The notes below the pieces were generated by a model that saw only the letters and a program-made list of their open reading frames with translations, was not told the origin of the DNA and did not search any database. From Halicephalobus mephisto (taxonomy: Eukaryota > Nematoda > Chromadorea > Rhabditida > Panagrolaimidae), in contig SWDT01000224.1 in NCBI GenBank assembly GCA_009193035.1, forward strand, positions 62,001-126,000: a DNA stretch of 64,000 bases, given 5' to 3'. Shown here one piece after another: positions 1-11,690 of the stretch. The first letter of the stretch is position 1, and every line of letters starts with the position of its first letter. Position numbers and translations under genes: made by a program.

Positions 1-1894
1 GGAAGAAACGCCCAAGGTGATCCGTGCAGGAAGGGCTCCAGACGGGATCCAGAAGGCGATCCAGCTGATGAAAACAGACAAATACCCGGGTAAGTAGAGT
101 TGTAAGACGTAGTACCCGTACAATCTCTTGAATCTAAATGCGGAAATCTCGGTGATTTCGTAAAAACGAGACTTACCTAAATGTTACTTTTAGTTGGTCC
201 CACATGCCGGCTGTATAGCTAAAATGAATTTTTAATCAGCGGAAGTCCCAATGATCAAAACTCACTCCTGAGTTGTGTGTTCCCATGATAAATTATGATA
301 CTGAAAATCAGGCAAGCGGAATTCATCGGCATCTGGCAGCGTTACGGGCATCCATTGTTGCCAAACAAGTCTGACCTCGGCGATGTTGTATGAATAAGAT
401 TCAAAAATAAGTGTGCATTCCTGAAATAGGTTTCTTTGTGAAGAAAACAAAAGTTAACCCACTTGTGAATCCACGGGAAAATTTGATAATTGAAAAAAAC
501 ACGGACCAGAAACTCTGACGCGGTAATTCAACCACGTTGTACCTGAAATATTTTGACGTAAATAATTACTTATTCAAATGGACAATGTTGAAAAAAAATC
601 TAGTTTTAGACAGTCCTACCATTGGGGTAGATGATTAGGAGAACATTGCTAGCGGGAGATTTGTGGACTTCCGTGGCTTTCGAGTTGACGAAGCAGACGT
701 TCGGGGTCCAGAGCTTGTCCGCCACAGAGCTATCCAAACTCAGATTTGTTTTACAGGAGAAGTTTTTATAAGCAAGTCTGGAATCAACATACGCAATTAT
801 AAAACATAAAAATAATCATTTTTCACAAAATGGTCCTAACGAGAATTTTTGAACTTTTCCAGTCAAGACCAAAAAGTATAAAACTTAATAATTACATAAC
901 TATATAAAATTATAATCATAATTATAGTGTTGTAAAACATAATCATTTTTTACAAAATGGTCCTAACGAGAATTTTTGAACTTTTCCAGTCAAGACCAAA
1001 AAGTATAAAACTTAATAATTACATAACTTTATAAAATTATAATCATAATTATAGTATTGTAAAACATGAACTTTTTTTACAAAATGGTCCTGACTGGAAT
1101 TTTTGAACTTTTCTAGAAAATGAAATAATTAAAAATTTCTGTTTTTCACAATTATTATTTCGTGATTTTACATGGTTCTACAATCAATTGTATTTTATAA
1201 AAACTAAAAATGACTTTTTACGAAATGGTTTCGATGCAAATTTTTAATTTTTCAGAAACTAAAGTGGTCTGAAATTTTTGTTTTTCACCGTAGTTGTTTC
1301 GTAATCACTTTGTTAGAATTGTATTCCACCTGAATAAGTCTAGAAGTTTTTAGTCAAGAGTTCTATAGAAAATGAAACCTCTTGTTCACCCCCGAAGGTT
1401 GGTAATTATATATTAAAATATTAATAAATGTTCGAAAATCATGGTTAACATGAAATAACTCCTCAGGGTCAGACTGGAGTTAAAAGCAGAACAAACCTAG
1501 GGTCGTGCCATACTTGACTGAACCAGACGTCGGCGATGAAAGAGTTGGTGATTTCGGATATGGAAGATATGTCCTGTACGGTCAATTCGACCGAGACGAT
1601 GACTGACTCATTGGATGGAACTACGGTTTTATCGTAATTATTGAGAATATCAGCCAATAACGATTTTCGATGATTGGAATTATATATACATTCTTCGTTT
1701 TCGTTCAGATTAGATATAGTTTCCGGATCGAATTCTGGAGTACTCGGCGGAACCGTCGGATAATAATCCCCAGAATTCTTGAGCAAATCGAACAGTCCTT
1801 TCCTGTCATGATCCGTCCTTTGGTTGATTTCAGTGGTCTCGACTACCGGAGAGTGCTGCATGAGAGCCAACATCAACACTAAGTCATGCAACAT
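1..1894 (-). CDS. Cys-loop ligand-gated ion channel subunit, partial (5' exons; C-terminus beyond window start)
   Basis: Minus-strand exons 1894-1497, 777-620, 542-463, 420-266, 218-177 and 133-1 join with matching phases. The protein opens with a weak signal-like segment ([13 protein letters not shown]). It then has the extracellular binding-domain signatures [37 protein letters not shown] and [12 protein letters not shown]. The Cys-loop is exact: two cysteines separated by 13 residues, with the second half of the loop (FPVDSQ|EC) crossing an intron. FESYSYN, LPDFQY and [11 protein letters not shown] follow. M1 ([19 protein letters not shown]) and the start of M2 ([11 protein letters not shown]) end at the window edge. 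The PAR triplet before M2 is the known marker of anion-selective (GABA/glycine-type) channels, so an inhibitory chloride channel is inferred; the ligand cannot be told. M2 end, M3, M4 and the cytoplasmic loop are outside the window. The first intron is filled with repeats. The 1497 donor (GTTTGT) is weak. Confidence 0.9.
828..1440. repeat. Tandem repeats and a reverse-oriented copy of interspersed family A inside channel intron 1
   Basis: Two nearly identical units of about 121 bp (about 828-948 and 949-1069) begin with tggtcctaacgagaattttt. A diverged third unit follows near 1070-1190. From about 1220 to 1440 the sequence reads as a reverse-oriented copy of the family seen again at 12.4 kb and 63.3 kb (motifs 'ctaaagtggtctgaaattttt' cut short here, and cccgaaggttggtaattata). 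Confidence 0.8.
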
Positions 1895-4016
1895 GGCTGG
1901 ACGAGATCACATTTGGAAGTCACTGAAATCTTCAATTTTAAAGCCTTATATTCCGTCTTCAATCTACGTCAATGAAGCACACAAAAATTAAAAAATTGTT
2001 TTTTGAGAATGTTCTAAAATTGTCGAAATAATCGAAATTGTCGGAATAGAGAAAGCTTCAGAGATTAATGAAACCTGTTGCAGAATCAAAATCCTGCATA
2101 GCAACGGAGAGACAATATTTTTCGATTCTCAATAAGCCCAACCCAAAATCATAAAAAAATCCCAAAAAAAACGTCTCAGAAAAAGCAGCCTAGGAATTTT
2201 CTCCACTAACAATCGGACGGTAATTCCAATTCATCACTGAACAACAGCGGGACCGAACAACCGACTTCCACGCAGAAATCGGAAATTAGACCACTGAACC
2301 ACGGATCCCAAAAGAGAACTGCACTTCTCTTTGGAGTTTAATGATGACAAAAGCAGCAAAAATAAATAAAAATAAAATTGAGAAGCGTAAAGAGCCATGA
2401 ATTTGAGAAAACTACGAATCAACGTGTCTAGTAAAAGGTCATACCCAGAGGAGAAACGTGGTCTGAATAAAAATTCAAATTCAAAGTCTCTTGAGGGACC
2501 TGGATTGGCCCTTGCACTTGAACCCAAATTTTCCAAATTAGGACATTTTTTAACATGATGTATTTTGAAAAGAGAAAGAGCACCAGAAAGCGGAGTGAGC
2601 CCTAGTCATTTGAAGAAGCACTCGAGCGTGATCCCGAAATCCATCCAAGAGACGGATATTTGAGTTTCTTTATAGCTCAATTTTCACCCACAATGGACCC
2701 AAATCTCGTCAGATTTTAAAAAACATTTCATAAAAAATAAAAAATATTGGAGGATTTTAGTGACAGGTGAGTTCCGGCGTTTGTGGCTCGGGAATGTCAC
2801 AGATGCCAATTTTGGAGAAATCTCGTCAGCAATTACACTACGAACGCGGTTGCAGGATTTTCTTCCTGACTTGGAACTGACAAATGTTGTGTGAAAATTA
2901 GACCCAGACAACAGAACAAAGAAGCTCTTCATAAATCCATAAATCCATGGAAATTCTGAAATTAAAATTCTAACATCTCCACTACCGTAACCCAAATGTC
3001 GAAGTTAATTTTTAACTTCCTGAATAAGTCCCAATTCAACAAGCCGTCATTTTTGGTTTAAATAAAACATTTGAAAAACAATTTTAAAAATAAAGTGAAT
3101 TAATGTTCAAACAACGCCGAAAAACAAAGAGCTTTGAATATTTTAAAAATAAATTAAACTGTCATTTTCAGATTTTTTGGAAGTTGTACAAAAAATGTAA
3201 CATACTTTAAACGCTCAGAAAACAGACAAAACAAACAAAATTCAATCCTTGGCAAGATTTCAATTTTATCATCCCCATCTCACCTGCCCCCAGGGAATGC
3301 CCCAGATGCGAAATTTAATTGAAACTGTAGTGTAGCTCGTTTACGAAAACAGCTCTGCAGATCATTAGCACCATTTTAAGCACTGTCGACAGAGTCAAAA
3401 ACGATAACGAAGAACGAGAAATCCAAAATGCGTCTCGTGCCCACACAAAAAAGGAAGATCTGACCAAGGAAGGTCCCACAACGAAAAAAAACGCGCGAAG
3501 AGAATATTTAAATTTTTAATTAAATTGTTCAATTATTATTTACTATCAAATTCGCAAAGTTTTGTATTTTATAAATTTTGTAAGAATACTACGTCTGGTT
3601 TCGACGGGTGAGATAAAAGACAAAATTATTTAAAAATTAAAAAACAAAATTCCAGAAGAAATATTTTTTTAATAATAAAAACAAAACTTCAATTGTTTTC
3701 AAAAACCAATTTCCGACTTTTCGACATAAAAACAGTAATTGAAGCAAAATTGAATAAACAACATTATTGGGATTTTTATTTTTCCCGAAGGCCCTAAAGT
3801 TCAATTTCGACCAAGGTTCCCAATTGGGGACCAGAAGACGAGGAGGAAGTAGGAGGTGTCCGAGATTCTGCCCTTTTGTTCTGTTTTCGCCTGAGGAACT
3901 TCCATGGCTCTTAAACTTTGTCGAAATTATATGAATGAGGAACCACATCCGTAGGCTACAAGTTAATTAATTGGTTTCTAGTCGAATAAAGTCAGCTTTA
4001 ACACGCGAGACGTGGG
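1895..4016. other. Intergenic stretch, no gene seen
   Basis: This separates the 5' end of the channel gene from the 3' end of the steroid dehydrogenase, both on the minus strand, so it should hold the channel promoter. Only short open frames without family signatures or convincing splice structure are present. A tRNA-like stretch at 2241-2313 is listed separately. Confidence 0.5.
2241..2313 (-). other. Degenerate tRNA-like sequence
   Basis: On the minus strand a perfect pol III A-box-like string (GTGGTTCAGTGG) is followed about 35 bases later by a B-box-like GTTCGGTCCC. The spacing and the A box resemble tRNA-Gly, but the acceptor and anticodon stems do not pair properly. It is probably a decayed tRNA or tRNA-derived repeat. 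Confidence 0.35.
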
Positions 4017-5041
4017 TTAGTGGTTTTTATTTGACTCTGAAATTTCTTTTTTCTGTTCTAAAGAAAGAAATTTAACAAATGGATCCACGAAATGAGCAGG
4101 AAAAACGAATCCAAAAAGTTGAATTTCGTGAAAAAGACATCCAGCAGTTTCGGAAGTGTGTCCAATTGTCTTCATTGCTGATTTGACCAAGTATTCTGGA
4201 GGACAGACAGAGCCCTTGGCAGGGTAATGAGTCATTTTCGTGGCTACAAACATCGGACAAACACTCTGAATCGTGATGCCATAATTGGAGTATTCCTTCC
4301 TGAGACAAGAACTGAAGTGTTTTACGAATCTCTGGAAAAACTCATTTTTTAAAATTTCAAAGATACAGTACCTTTGAAGCGGAGTAGACCGACCATCTGG
4401 CCATTTCGTAGTAGCCGGAGGCAGAGCTGAGGTTGATGATTATCCCGGATTTCCTTTCGACCATCTGGCAGATAATCTTGGAGGTCAAAGTAGCTACTGG
4501 AACGATGTTTACAGTAGTCACTTGGAAGACAGCAGAAGGACCTCCAGGGTAGTCGTGGAGTAAATCGGGGTACTTATGCATCTGACCCACGTTGTTCACT
4601 AAAACTTCCCGAATTCTACCGTACACCTTCAAGAAACCACTCACCCAGGACCCCGATGTCGAGACCTTCAATTTCTTTAAAAATATACTTTTCATAATCA
4701 TCGTAAGAAGCTGTAGAAAAATCGAAAACAATGATTTTGACTTCTACAGTAGGACAAGATTTCGAAATAGTTCTTCTAACTTGCTCTAATTTTGATCCAG
4801 TCCTCGAAATCAAGATCAAATTGAACCCTCTTTCTGCGAACTCCAAAGCATAAGCTCTTCCGATCCCGTCACTACTTCCAGTGATGATTGCCCAATCCCC
4901 TCCGGCAAGCTTCGTCAAATCTTTTTCTTCTGCGAATAAATGCACCCAAATCCGGTAAAATCCATGGAAAATCTTGTGGATGAACAATATGATAGTTGTG
5001 TAAGCGATAATATGGAGAACGTCGGAAATAAACTTATTCAT
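4017..5041 (-). CDS. 17-beta-hydroxysteroid / 3-ketoacyl-CoA reductase (let-767/stdh family SDR)
   Basis: Exons 5041-4645, 4598-4372 and 4331-4017 give 312 aa, close to the usual size of HSD17B12/LET-767 enzymes (about 316 aa). An N-terminal membrane segment (TTIILFIHKIFHGFYRIWV) is followed by the Rossmann cofactor motif GSSDGIG, a central VNNVG and the catalytic pair S...YSASK (INLSSASGYYEMARWSVYSASK spans the Ser and Tyr-Lys). The family reduces 3-ketoacyl-CoA in fatty-acid elongation and/or sterol ketones at the ER membrane; in C. elegans these genes act in long and branched-chain fatty acid or sterol metabolism. Introns are 46 and 40 bp. The protein ends KKEISESNKNH, so a lysine-based ER-retrieval tail is not obvious. 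The exact stdh member cannot be assigned by eye. Confidence 0.9.
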
Positions 5042-5277
5042 CGTCGAAAACACTCCAGAAGTGCAGAATCATAAAATCGATCAAGAACCTGTTTCAGCTA
5101 AGAAGCAATAACCGCAAAATTTCAGTCTTATTACTAAATACAGAAACCCGTTTTGTCGAAAACTGAAAGTGGCCCAATGATCCATCTGAATGGATTACGA
5201 TGTCCTGGGATTTACTTTTTACACAAATAGGACAACCTACCTTCGACCGATCACTTTGAAGTTGGTTTTTTCAGTAT

Positions 5278-5680
5278 TAGAACCTTGGCCTATGAGTACC
5301 GACCCTCGAGGGTATAGAGGGTTGTGCACCTTATGTACCCCAATCCAGAATTTTCTAAATTCATCCAAGGAAAACATTTCTAAAAAGTCAATTACGAATA
5401 ACCATGTTGAAAAAAACAAAATTTTCGAATCACTTTATTTTCTAAAAAGTTAATTACGAATAACAATGTTAAAAAAAATAAAACTTTTGAATTACTTTGT
5501 TTTCTAGAAAATTTCGAAAATTCGCGTCGAGACCATTTCGCGGGAAATTTATTTTCACAATAATATAATTTTCATTATTTCATTCCAAAATTAAAAATAT
5601 TAAATTTCACACTTTTTCATTCTGACTGGAAAGTCCCAAAAATTCGCGTTGGGACCATTTCGCATTAAAATTTATTTTAA
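5278..5680 (+). repeat. Interspersed repeat family A copy
   Basis: In the intergenic region 5042-6061 this copy shows the family order: an A-rich block ending taaccatgttgaaaaaaaca, then two statements of the core aaaattcgcgtcgagaccat / aaaattcgcgttgggaccat about 120 bp apart, each followed by tttcgc and an A/T-rich spacer. Nothing gene-like is seen in 5042-6061 apart from the promoter region of the next gene. Confidence 0.75.
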
Positions 5681-6061
5681 ACTTTTGTGAAAATATGATT
5701 ATTTTTTATTTTCTCAGATGGAAAATCAATAGTTAATGAAACATTTAAATCAGTCTTTCCTCGGATTTCCATTACGAACCAGTCAATTCCCGAGATCCGG
5801 TTATCCCATCGATTACGTCTTCTGCTTCCATCTGGATGCAATCGTTGTTCAATCATGCCCTCAGGAAAAGTTCCCAAAAGACAAGATCCATATCATTTGC
5901 TATTTTGTTTCTTTCTTTGAATTAGTCCAATTGACGTAGTTAATCGATGACTTTCAAGAACTTGGTTGTCTCCGTTTTAGACCAACCAGGGTCCGACTGT
6001 TTTTTCGTCTTAGATCGGTCGATCGATAGTTAACCTGATGTAGTTGCAGGTAACGGCGGAC

Positions 6062-7728
6062 ATGAGTCCCGATCAGGTCCATCCATCGACTTCCAGTGTC
6101 GACAGCATGGACAACGACGACAAAGCTTTATCCGTCAAGCTTAAAGTAGAACCTCTTCAGAAACCAGACGCCAAGTTGAAAATCAGAACCCTCTGCTTAC
6201 TGGGGGCCCTCCTCCCGGGACTGGGGTGTTATTTCTGCATCGCCTACACCTACATCTTCCAATTCGAAAAAGTCGCCAATTTTCAGAGTTCTCATTGTCC
6301 AGATGTCACCAGGTTTGAGATTTATAAATTTCAAAAATATCAATTAAAAGCTGTCTGGAAATCGAGGAATCTGAATCCAAAGTAAACAATTAAAGTTCGA
6401 AAATAGAAAAAATAAAATTAAACCAAAAATCGAACTGAATTAACTTAGTTCAAAAATCAAAAACCCGAACTAGTTCGAATCTGAAAATTGAAAAATCCGA
6501 ATTACTTCAAGTTCGAAAACCAAAGAATCTGGATCCGGAAATTGAAAATCAAATGCGAAAATAAAAAAATCGAACAACTTCCATCCCAAAATCGAAGATC
6601 TTTAAACAATTTTGATTTTTATAAAAATAAAATAAATTTCAGTCCTTTTCCTCCAGTTTCTTACTCAATAGGAGTCTGGAAACCCCAAGTCTACATTTGG
6701 CTGCTGGTCCTCTGCTGTCATCTTCCTCCGAGAGTGTTCTTCGCCGTGGTCTGATCTTCATTATTGTTTAAAATCCGATAACTTTGAAGATTCTAGGTCT
6801 ACATTCGGCAGTATAAATTAGGACATTCAGAATCCAAAAAAGAAAAATGGTTCCGGAATCTCATCTGGATTCACATGAGAATGATGTTCATAGAAATCAC
6901 GGGACTGATGACTGTTAGTATCATCGACATAGAATCGCATTTTTGTAGGTTTAATTAAGAATTATTTTAGGAAATTTTGAACTTTTTTATATAGAAGTCT
7001 GCTAAAAGAAAAATTATTTTTGGATTTTTGGAAAAAGTACTGAAAATACGGTGGTTGGACTTCTAGATCCCAAATCCAAAGTCAGAATCAAATGCTGACT
7101 TCCAGAGCGCAGGTTTCTGAAGGCCAGCATTTAATTCTCATTTCGGGTTTGGAATCTAGAAGTCCAACCACCGTATTTTAGGAGCTTTTTCTAAAAACCC
7201 AAAAATAATTTCTCTTTTAACAGACTTCTATATAAAAAAGTTCAAAATTACCTAAAATAACTCCTAAACTTTAAAATTACTATTGCAGTACTCCATGCAA
7301 TCTGTTATGCAATTTGGCTTATCTCTTTTAATTTCAACATGCTCTTCAACACGATTCTTCATCATTATTCCGGATATCGGGACTTACACGATCACGTAAG
7401 CTTTACTCTTAAGAAATCACGGTAGATAACATTTTTAGCACAATATTACATTCCATGTGAAACGGTTAATGTTAATCACTGGTATTCCTGTATCTGTCTC
7501 CAGTGCGGTTTCATATATCACCTACGTCTACTTCTGCAGTAATATAGGTAATTGTTAGTAAAATTAACATTTAAATTGGTTTTTCTAGCTTATGCCTTGT
7601 TTTCCGTCGCCGAATGCATCATCGTCGGATACAACTCCGGGTTTTATTTCCTCATTATCTGGGAAATGGGAAGTGCGAGACTCGAATTCACCGTGTCCAA
7701 TATCCGAAACTACGGAAACGAAGCGTGA
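6062..7728 (+). CDS. PGAP2/FRAG1-like GPI-anchor lipid-remodelling membrane protein
   Basis: Six exons: 6062-6312, 6643-6748, 6797-6944, 7289-7395, 7439-7547 and 7589-7728; about 286 aa. The start is the first ATG after a trans-splice-like acceptor (gttgcag at 6043-6049). Hydrophobic segments include TLCLLGALLPGLGCYFCIAY, VYIWLLVLCCHLPPRVFFAV, EITGLMTVSIIDIESHFLLH, MLITGIPVSVSSAVSYITYV and a C-terminal FYFLIIWEMGS. The order and signatures (CHLPPRVFF near a conserved HSAPRF-type site; the VAECIIVGYNSGFYF tail) match PGAP2, a Golgi/ER protein needed for fatty-acid remodelling of GPI anchors after attachment. C. elegans has several FRAG1/PGAP2 paralogues, so the precise orthologue is open. Intron 3 (6945-7288) is occupied almost completely by a foldback element; intron 1 (330 bp) is low-complexity gaat/aaat-rich sequence. 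Confidence 0.85.
6963..7260. mobile_element. Long foldback (hairpin) MITE-like element in PGAP2 intron 3
   Basis: The left end ttattttaggaaattttgaa is mirrored by the right end ttcaaaattacctaaaataa. The mirror continues inward for about 120 bases (acggtggttggacttctaga versus tctagaagtccaaccaccgt), leaving a loop of about 50-60 bases. No open frame lies within. This is the architecture of a non-autonomous foldback DNA element. It reads the same on either strand, so orientation is undefined. Confidence 0.85.
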
Positions 7729-8271
7729 TAACTGGATAATTAGGAAAAAGATCTGCGAATTTTGATGTGATATATTAAAACGAGTAAATGCCAAAGTTGT
7801 CGGTTTTTCTAATTCACGAATAAGAACAATTAGATTTGAATAGGAAATTTGAAATTGAAAGTTACTTCCTTTTTTCGTAATAGGCTTATTTTTAGACCAG
7901 TATTTTCGATAACTGGATTACGTCAGCATGTCAATTAATTAGCCGAAAAATTACATAAAAACAAAAAATCCAGAAACCAGTGCGAGTCAGAGGTAAATGT
8001 CGCAAGAAGTCAAATGGTCCACAACCCATTTTTTCTGGATTAATTCCTTGGTAGTTGGATTATTGCAAAATCCCAATCAAGTAATGAGGAAGACTAAAAA
8101 GAAACCTCGAAACCAGCGCGAGTTGATGAAGATAAATGTCATGTATTTCCGGGTAACAACGACTTACCACTTTTCCGTTATTACTGATGAAAACACTCCC
8201 TCGCAGTCTTTCGTTATGGGAGTTCCGTCGTCAAACTGTACGTGCGATTCAAGTGTGCGTTTGGCAAAATC

Positions 8272-8575
8272 GAATTATTTCGAAATCGACTCAAATTTTC
8301 GATTATTTCGAAATCAGTTGGGAATTTTCGATTATTTCGAAATCAGTTGGGAATTTTCGATTATTTCGAAATCAGTTGGGGATTTTCGATTATTTCGAAA
8401 TCGACTCAAATTTTCGATTATTTTAAAATCAGTTGGGAATTTTCGATTATTTCGAAATCATTTGGGAATTTTCGATTATTTCGAAATCAGTTGAGAATTT
8501 CGAATTATTTTAAAATCGACCCTAAATTCTGAATGTAATTATTTCGAAATCGACTCTGAACTTTGGATTTAAATT
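8272..8575. repeat. 29-bp minisatellite
   Basis: About ten head-to-tail copies of a 29-base unit containing gattatttcgaaatcagttg; some copies carry gactcaaa instead of gttggga. The period is not a multiple of three and the unit has no stop in several frames, so three overlapping spurious open frames run through it. Each unit contains the palindrome ttcgaa. Confidence 0.9.
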
Positions 8576-9294
8576 ACTTCGGAATCCATAATTATGATAA
8601 ACCCCAGACTGGAAACCTTTAAACTCGTACCATTCTGTTCCACTTCCGGAGGAAGTAGTTAATTTTTGAAATTGATTTTATTAAAACCACATGGCTATCG
8701 CATTTGAAGGACCATAATTACTTCAAGGAAAATAATTTTTTGCTTTATTGATAAAATTAACTTCAAATCCCTGGTGAACGTAGGGTTTTTTCACCACCAG
8801 TATAAAAATCTACGGAACCAATAAAATGCAACAAAGAACAACTGCTTTGTTTTTTGGAACGACAGATTCGATCTGCTCTAGACATCAATTTTTCAATCAA
8901 AAATCAGTGATAAATTTTATTTTTTATCCATAGCGAAATCGGTTTCATGTTTGAGTCGGAACTGATTTAGATGTAAATCCAGAGATTTGTGATCAATGTT
9001 GCAACCGGGACAAGAGGGAAAATAATACAGTTCCTGTTTCGTTTTTGCCTCAGGATTTACACGACTTATGTACAAAATTTAAAACATTATAATGATCTTT
9101 GAAATGTTAAAAATGTGGAATTATTCTTGTTTCTTAATGTCGAAATCCGCTGGCTGTTGTGTTTTGGTTCATACATAATCCGATTTTTTGTAGCGAGAAG
9201 AATAAAAATATTATCTCTTAACTTCGGTTAAAGACCAGATGCCATTAAAACCGCCTTTCACTAAAGCAATTATCCTTCTACCCGAAATCGAAAA

Positions 9295-9690
9295 CCCTTG
9301 TACTTTAGGCTTAAGGAGTCAGGTTTAGAAGTAGATTTTTGTACTTTTGACCTGGAAGTAAATTCCTGTATTTTGAGCCTAAAAGTAGTATTTTCATAGT
9401 TTAAGCCTAAGGGTGGATTTTTGGACTAAACTTAAACGGAAATTCTTCTTTTCTAGACTTAAGGACAACTCCTTATGTTTTATGCCTAAGGTAGAATATT
9501 TTATCCTGCTTGGAAATATTTTGTGCTTTAGACCCAAAGACAGATTTGTACACTTTAGGCCTAGGAAATCCCTCTATTTTAAGCCCGAAATATACCTTTA
9601 TCTCTAGGTCTAGCATACAAATTTTTGTACTTTAAGCCTAAAGGCAGATCTGTGTACTTTAAGCCCGAGTCAGATGCCTGTTTTTCCTAA
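9295..9690. repeat. Degenerate tandem repeat, unit about 35-50 bp
   Basis: Diverged repeats of strings such as gtactttaagcctaaaggca and tttgtactttaggcttaag with variable spacing. This is an old minisatellite; nothing coding is seen. Confidence 0.7.
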
Positions 9691-10564
9691 AATCGAACAC
9701 ACGAGTCCGGAGCTGTGACGAGCTTCGCGATGCGTGTGGCCGAAAGACATACCGGATTTTTATCGCGAAAGACATACACGTTCTTATAGACTCTACTAAG
9801 ACGAGTTTGTTTCTCTGCACTATTAAGTTGTTTGTGAAAAATGAGGAAAAAATGACTGAAAAAAGTTAAAGTTGTTTAACTAGGAAATTTTTCGAAGAGG
9901 AAAGTACAAACTTCAGTCATTGATCTTCTTTGGACAAAAAGTAAAAAAACGGAACTTGATTAATGATAAGATTGTTTTGGCATATCAATACAAAAAATTT
10001 CAAAAAACAACTTTTTCGATTGGAATGAACGTCACAACACGGACAGTTTTCTCCAAAAAGCAGTCGGTGATCGTTCGTTGTTATTTTTTTTATAAAATTA
10101 TTCTAAAAATTTCCTAAGAATATTCACCTCGGTTGATGGGCTGTTTCTAAAGTTTACGTCTTGATGTCATCCTTGAGTATCCAAAAATGTGACGAAAAAA
10201 ATTATAATTTTATTTTTTGAAGGACATTTTAAAATGAGAAATTTTTGAAACCGTTTTTTGTTTCCATATATCAAAAGTGGTTTTAAGTGTCTCTTAAAAT
10301 GGCGATCAGTGTCAGGATGACAGAGTAGATAAATGCAAAAATTTCTATGACTATAGTTTGAGCTCGTGATTTGTTGAAAAATATTTTCGTCTATTTTTCG
10401 AATAAATTTTTTTAGTTTTACATAGTAATAGTGTTTCTTGATCATTACACAATGCACAAAATAAATAAAATTCATGTTTTTATTACTGCAATAAATTAGT
10501 TCGAGGTAGTTACTAATACTAAATTTAATGTAGTTAAACTTCGACAAGCACTTGCAGTGTTGTA

Positions 10565-10960
10565 TTTTCGAATAGTAGCTTTCTGTAGTTTATTTTTGGA
10601 TAGTGACTTTTTGTGTTACTCTATTTTTGGATAGTGACTATAGTTTAGTAGTTTATTTTTGGATAGTGACTTTTTATGTTACTCTATTTTTGGATAGTGA
10701 CTATAGTTTAGTAATTTATTTTCAGATAGTGACTTTTTGTGTTACTCTATTTTTGGATAGTGCCTGTAGTTTAGTGTTTTATTTTTGGATAGTGACGGTA
10801 GTTTAGTATTCTATTTTTAGACAGTAACTTTCTGTAGTTTATTTTTGGATAGTGACTATAGTTTAGTAGTTTATTTTCGGATAGTGACTTTTTGTGTTGC
10901 TCTATTTTTGGATAGTGACTTCTGCATTGCTCTATTTTCGAACAGTAACTGCCTTTTGGG
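10565..10960. repeat. Tandem minisatellite (tatttttggatagtgact)
   Basis: Roughly a dozen copies of a unit of about 30-35 bases with the constant core ctatttttggatagtgact, separated by either tttttgtgtta or atagtttagtagt, giving a two-step higher-order pattern. Confidence 0.85.
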
Positions 10961-11169
10961 GAATTCTTTCAAAAATGAAAACGCCCAAATTCGCTTCTGA
11001 ATCCGATTCCGTTTCCGTACACTGTTTATCAATAAAAACTGAATTTTTTATGATTCCATTTATTTTTTTATTGCAATCAGTTCGATTAACTTTGATAATT
11101 TTTACTGTTATGGTGTTTTCGAGGTGAATACCCGATGGAGAGAGATAAGCTGCTTAAGGTGGTCTCGAT

Positions 11170-11178
11170 TGGGTGGTC
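11170..11178 (+). promoter_or_regulatory. TRA-1/GLI-type 9-mer TGGGTGGTC
   Basis: The exact 9-mer core of the TRA-1 zinc-finger site is present 4.5 kb upstream of the mab-3 start, next to a second near-copy (aaggtggtct at 11157-11166). C. elegans mab-3 is a known direct target of TRA-1. The T-rich 5' half of the long consensus is not present, and one 9-mer hit is about what chance gives in a window this size, so function is only a possibility. Confidence 0.25.
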
Positions 11179-11384
11179 TTATAGTACAGATTTTCCTTTA
11201 AAAAAACAATCCTAATTTGCTTTAATTTTCGAAATTCATTTAATTCTTTTGGATAATGTAATACGAAGGTTGTGAAATTAAAAAATAGTTTTTTGAATTC
11301 CCGCGCAAAGAGAGAAGAATTCTAATAAAAAAGTGGTAAATTTGGTAAATCGTTGTTCTCGCTCACTTTTACCTCAATTCCCAA

Positions 11385-11690
11385 AATTCGCGTTAGGACC
11401 ATTTTGTATTAAAACTCGTTTTTACACTAGTATGATTATAATTTTATCATTTTAAAATTAAAAATATGAAATTTTCGCACTTTTTGGTCCCGACTGGAAA
11501 ATGTTGAAAATTCGCGTCAGGACTATTTTGTATTAAAACTCGTTTTTACACTAGTATGATTATAATTTTATCATTTTAAAATTAAAAATATGAAATTTTC
11601 ACACTTTTTGGTCCCGACTGGAAAATGTTGAAAATTCGCGTCAGGACTATTTTGTATTAAAACTCGTTTTTTGTTTTTATACAAGTGTAA
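11385..11690 (+). repeat. Interspersed family A, tandem array of about 125-bp units
   Basis: Three statements of aaattcgcgt(c/t)aggac followed by attttgtattaaaactcgtt and by ctttttggtcccgactggaa. Copies two and three are almost identical, indicating recent local duplication. Confidence 0.8.

Noticed and set aside
2..222. Plus-strand exon-intron-exon resembling the end of a gene ([20 protein letters not shown] then a short last exon)
   Set aside because: The same bases on the minus strand encode the strongly conserved M1-M2 and binding-domain end of a Cys-loop receptor with correct phases; the plus reading is antisense coincidence.
8187..8532. Three overlapping open frames with repeated FRLFRNQLGIFDYFE-type peptides
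   Set aside because: They are produced by the 29-bp minisatellite, whose unit lacks stops in these frames; no start context, splice structure or homology.
10565..10960. Regular repeats that might be taken for a CRISPR array
   Set aside because: Eukaryotic minisatellite: spacers are not unique and the unit is AT-rich with internal variation.
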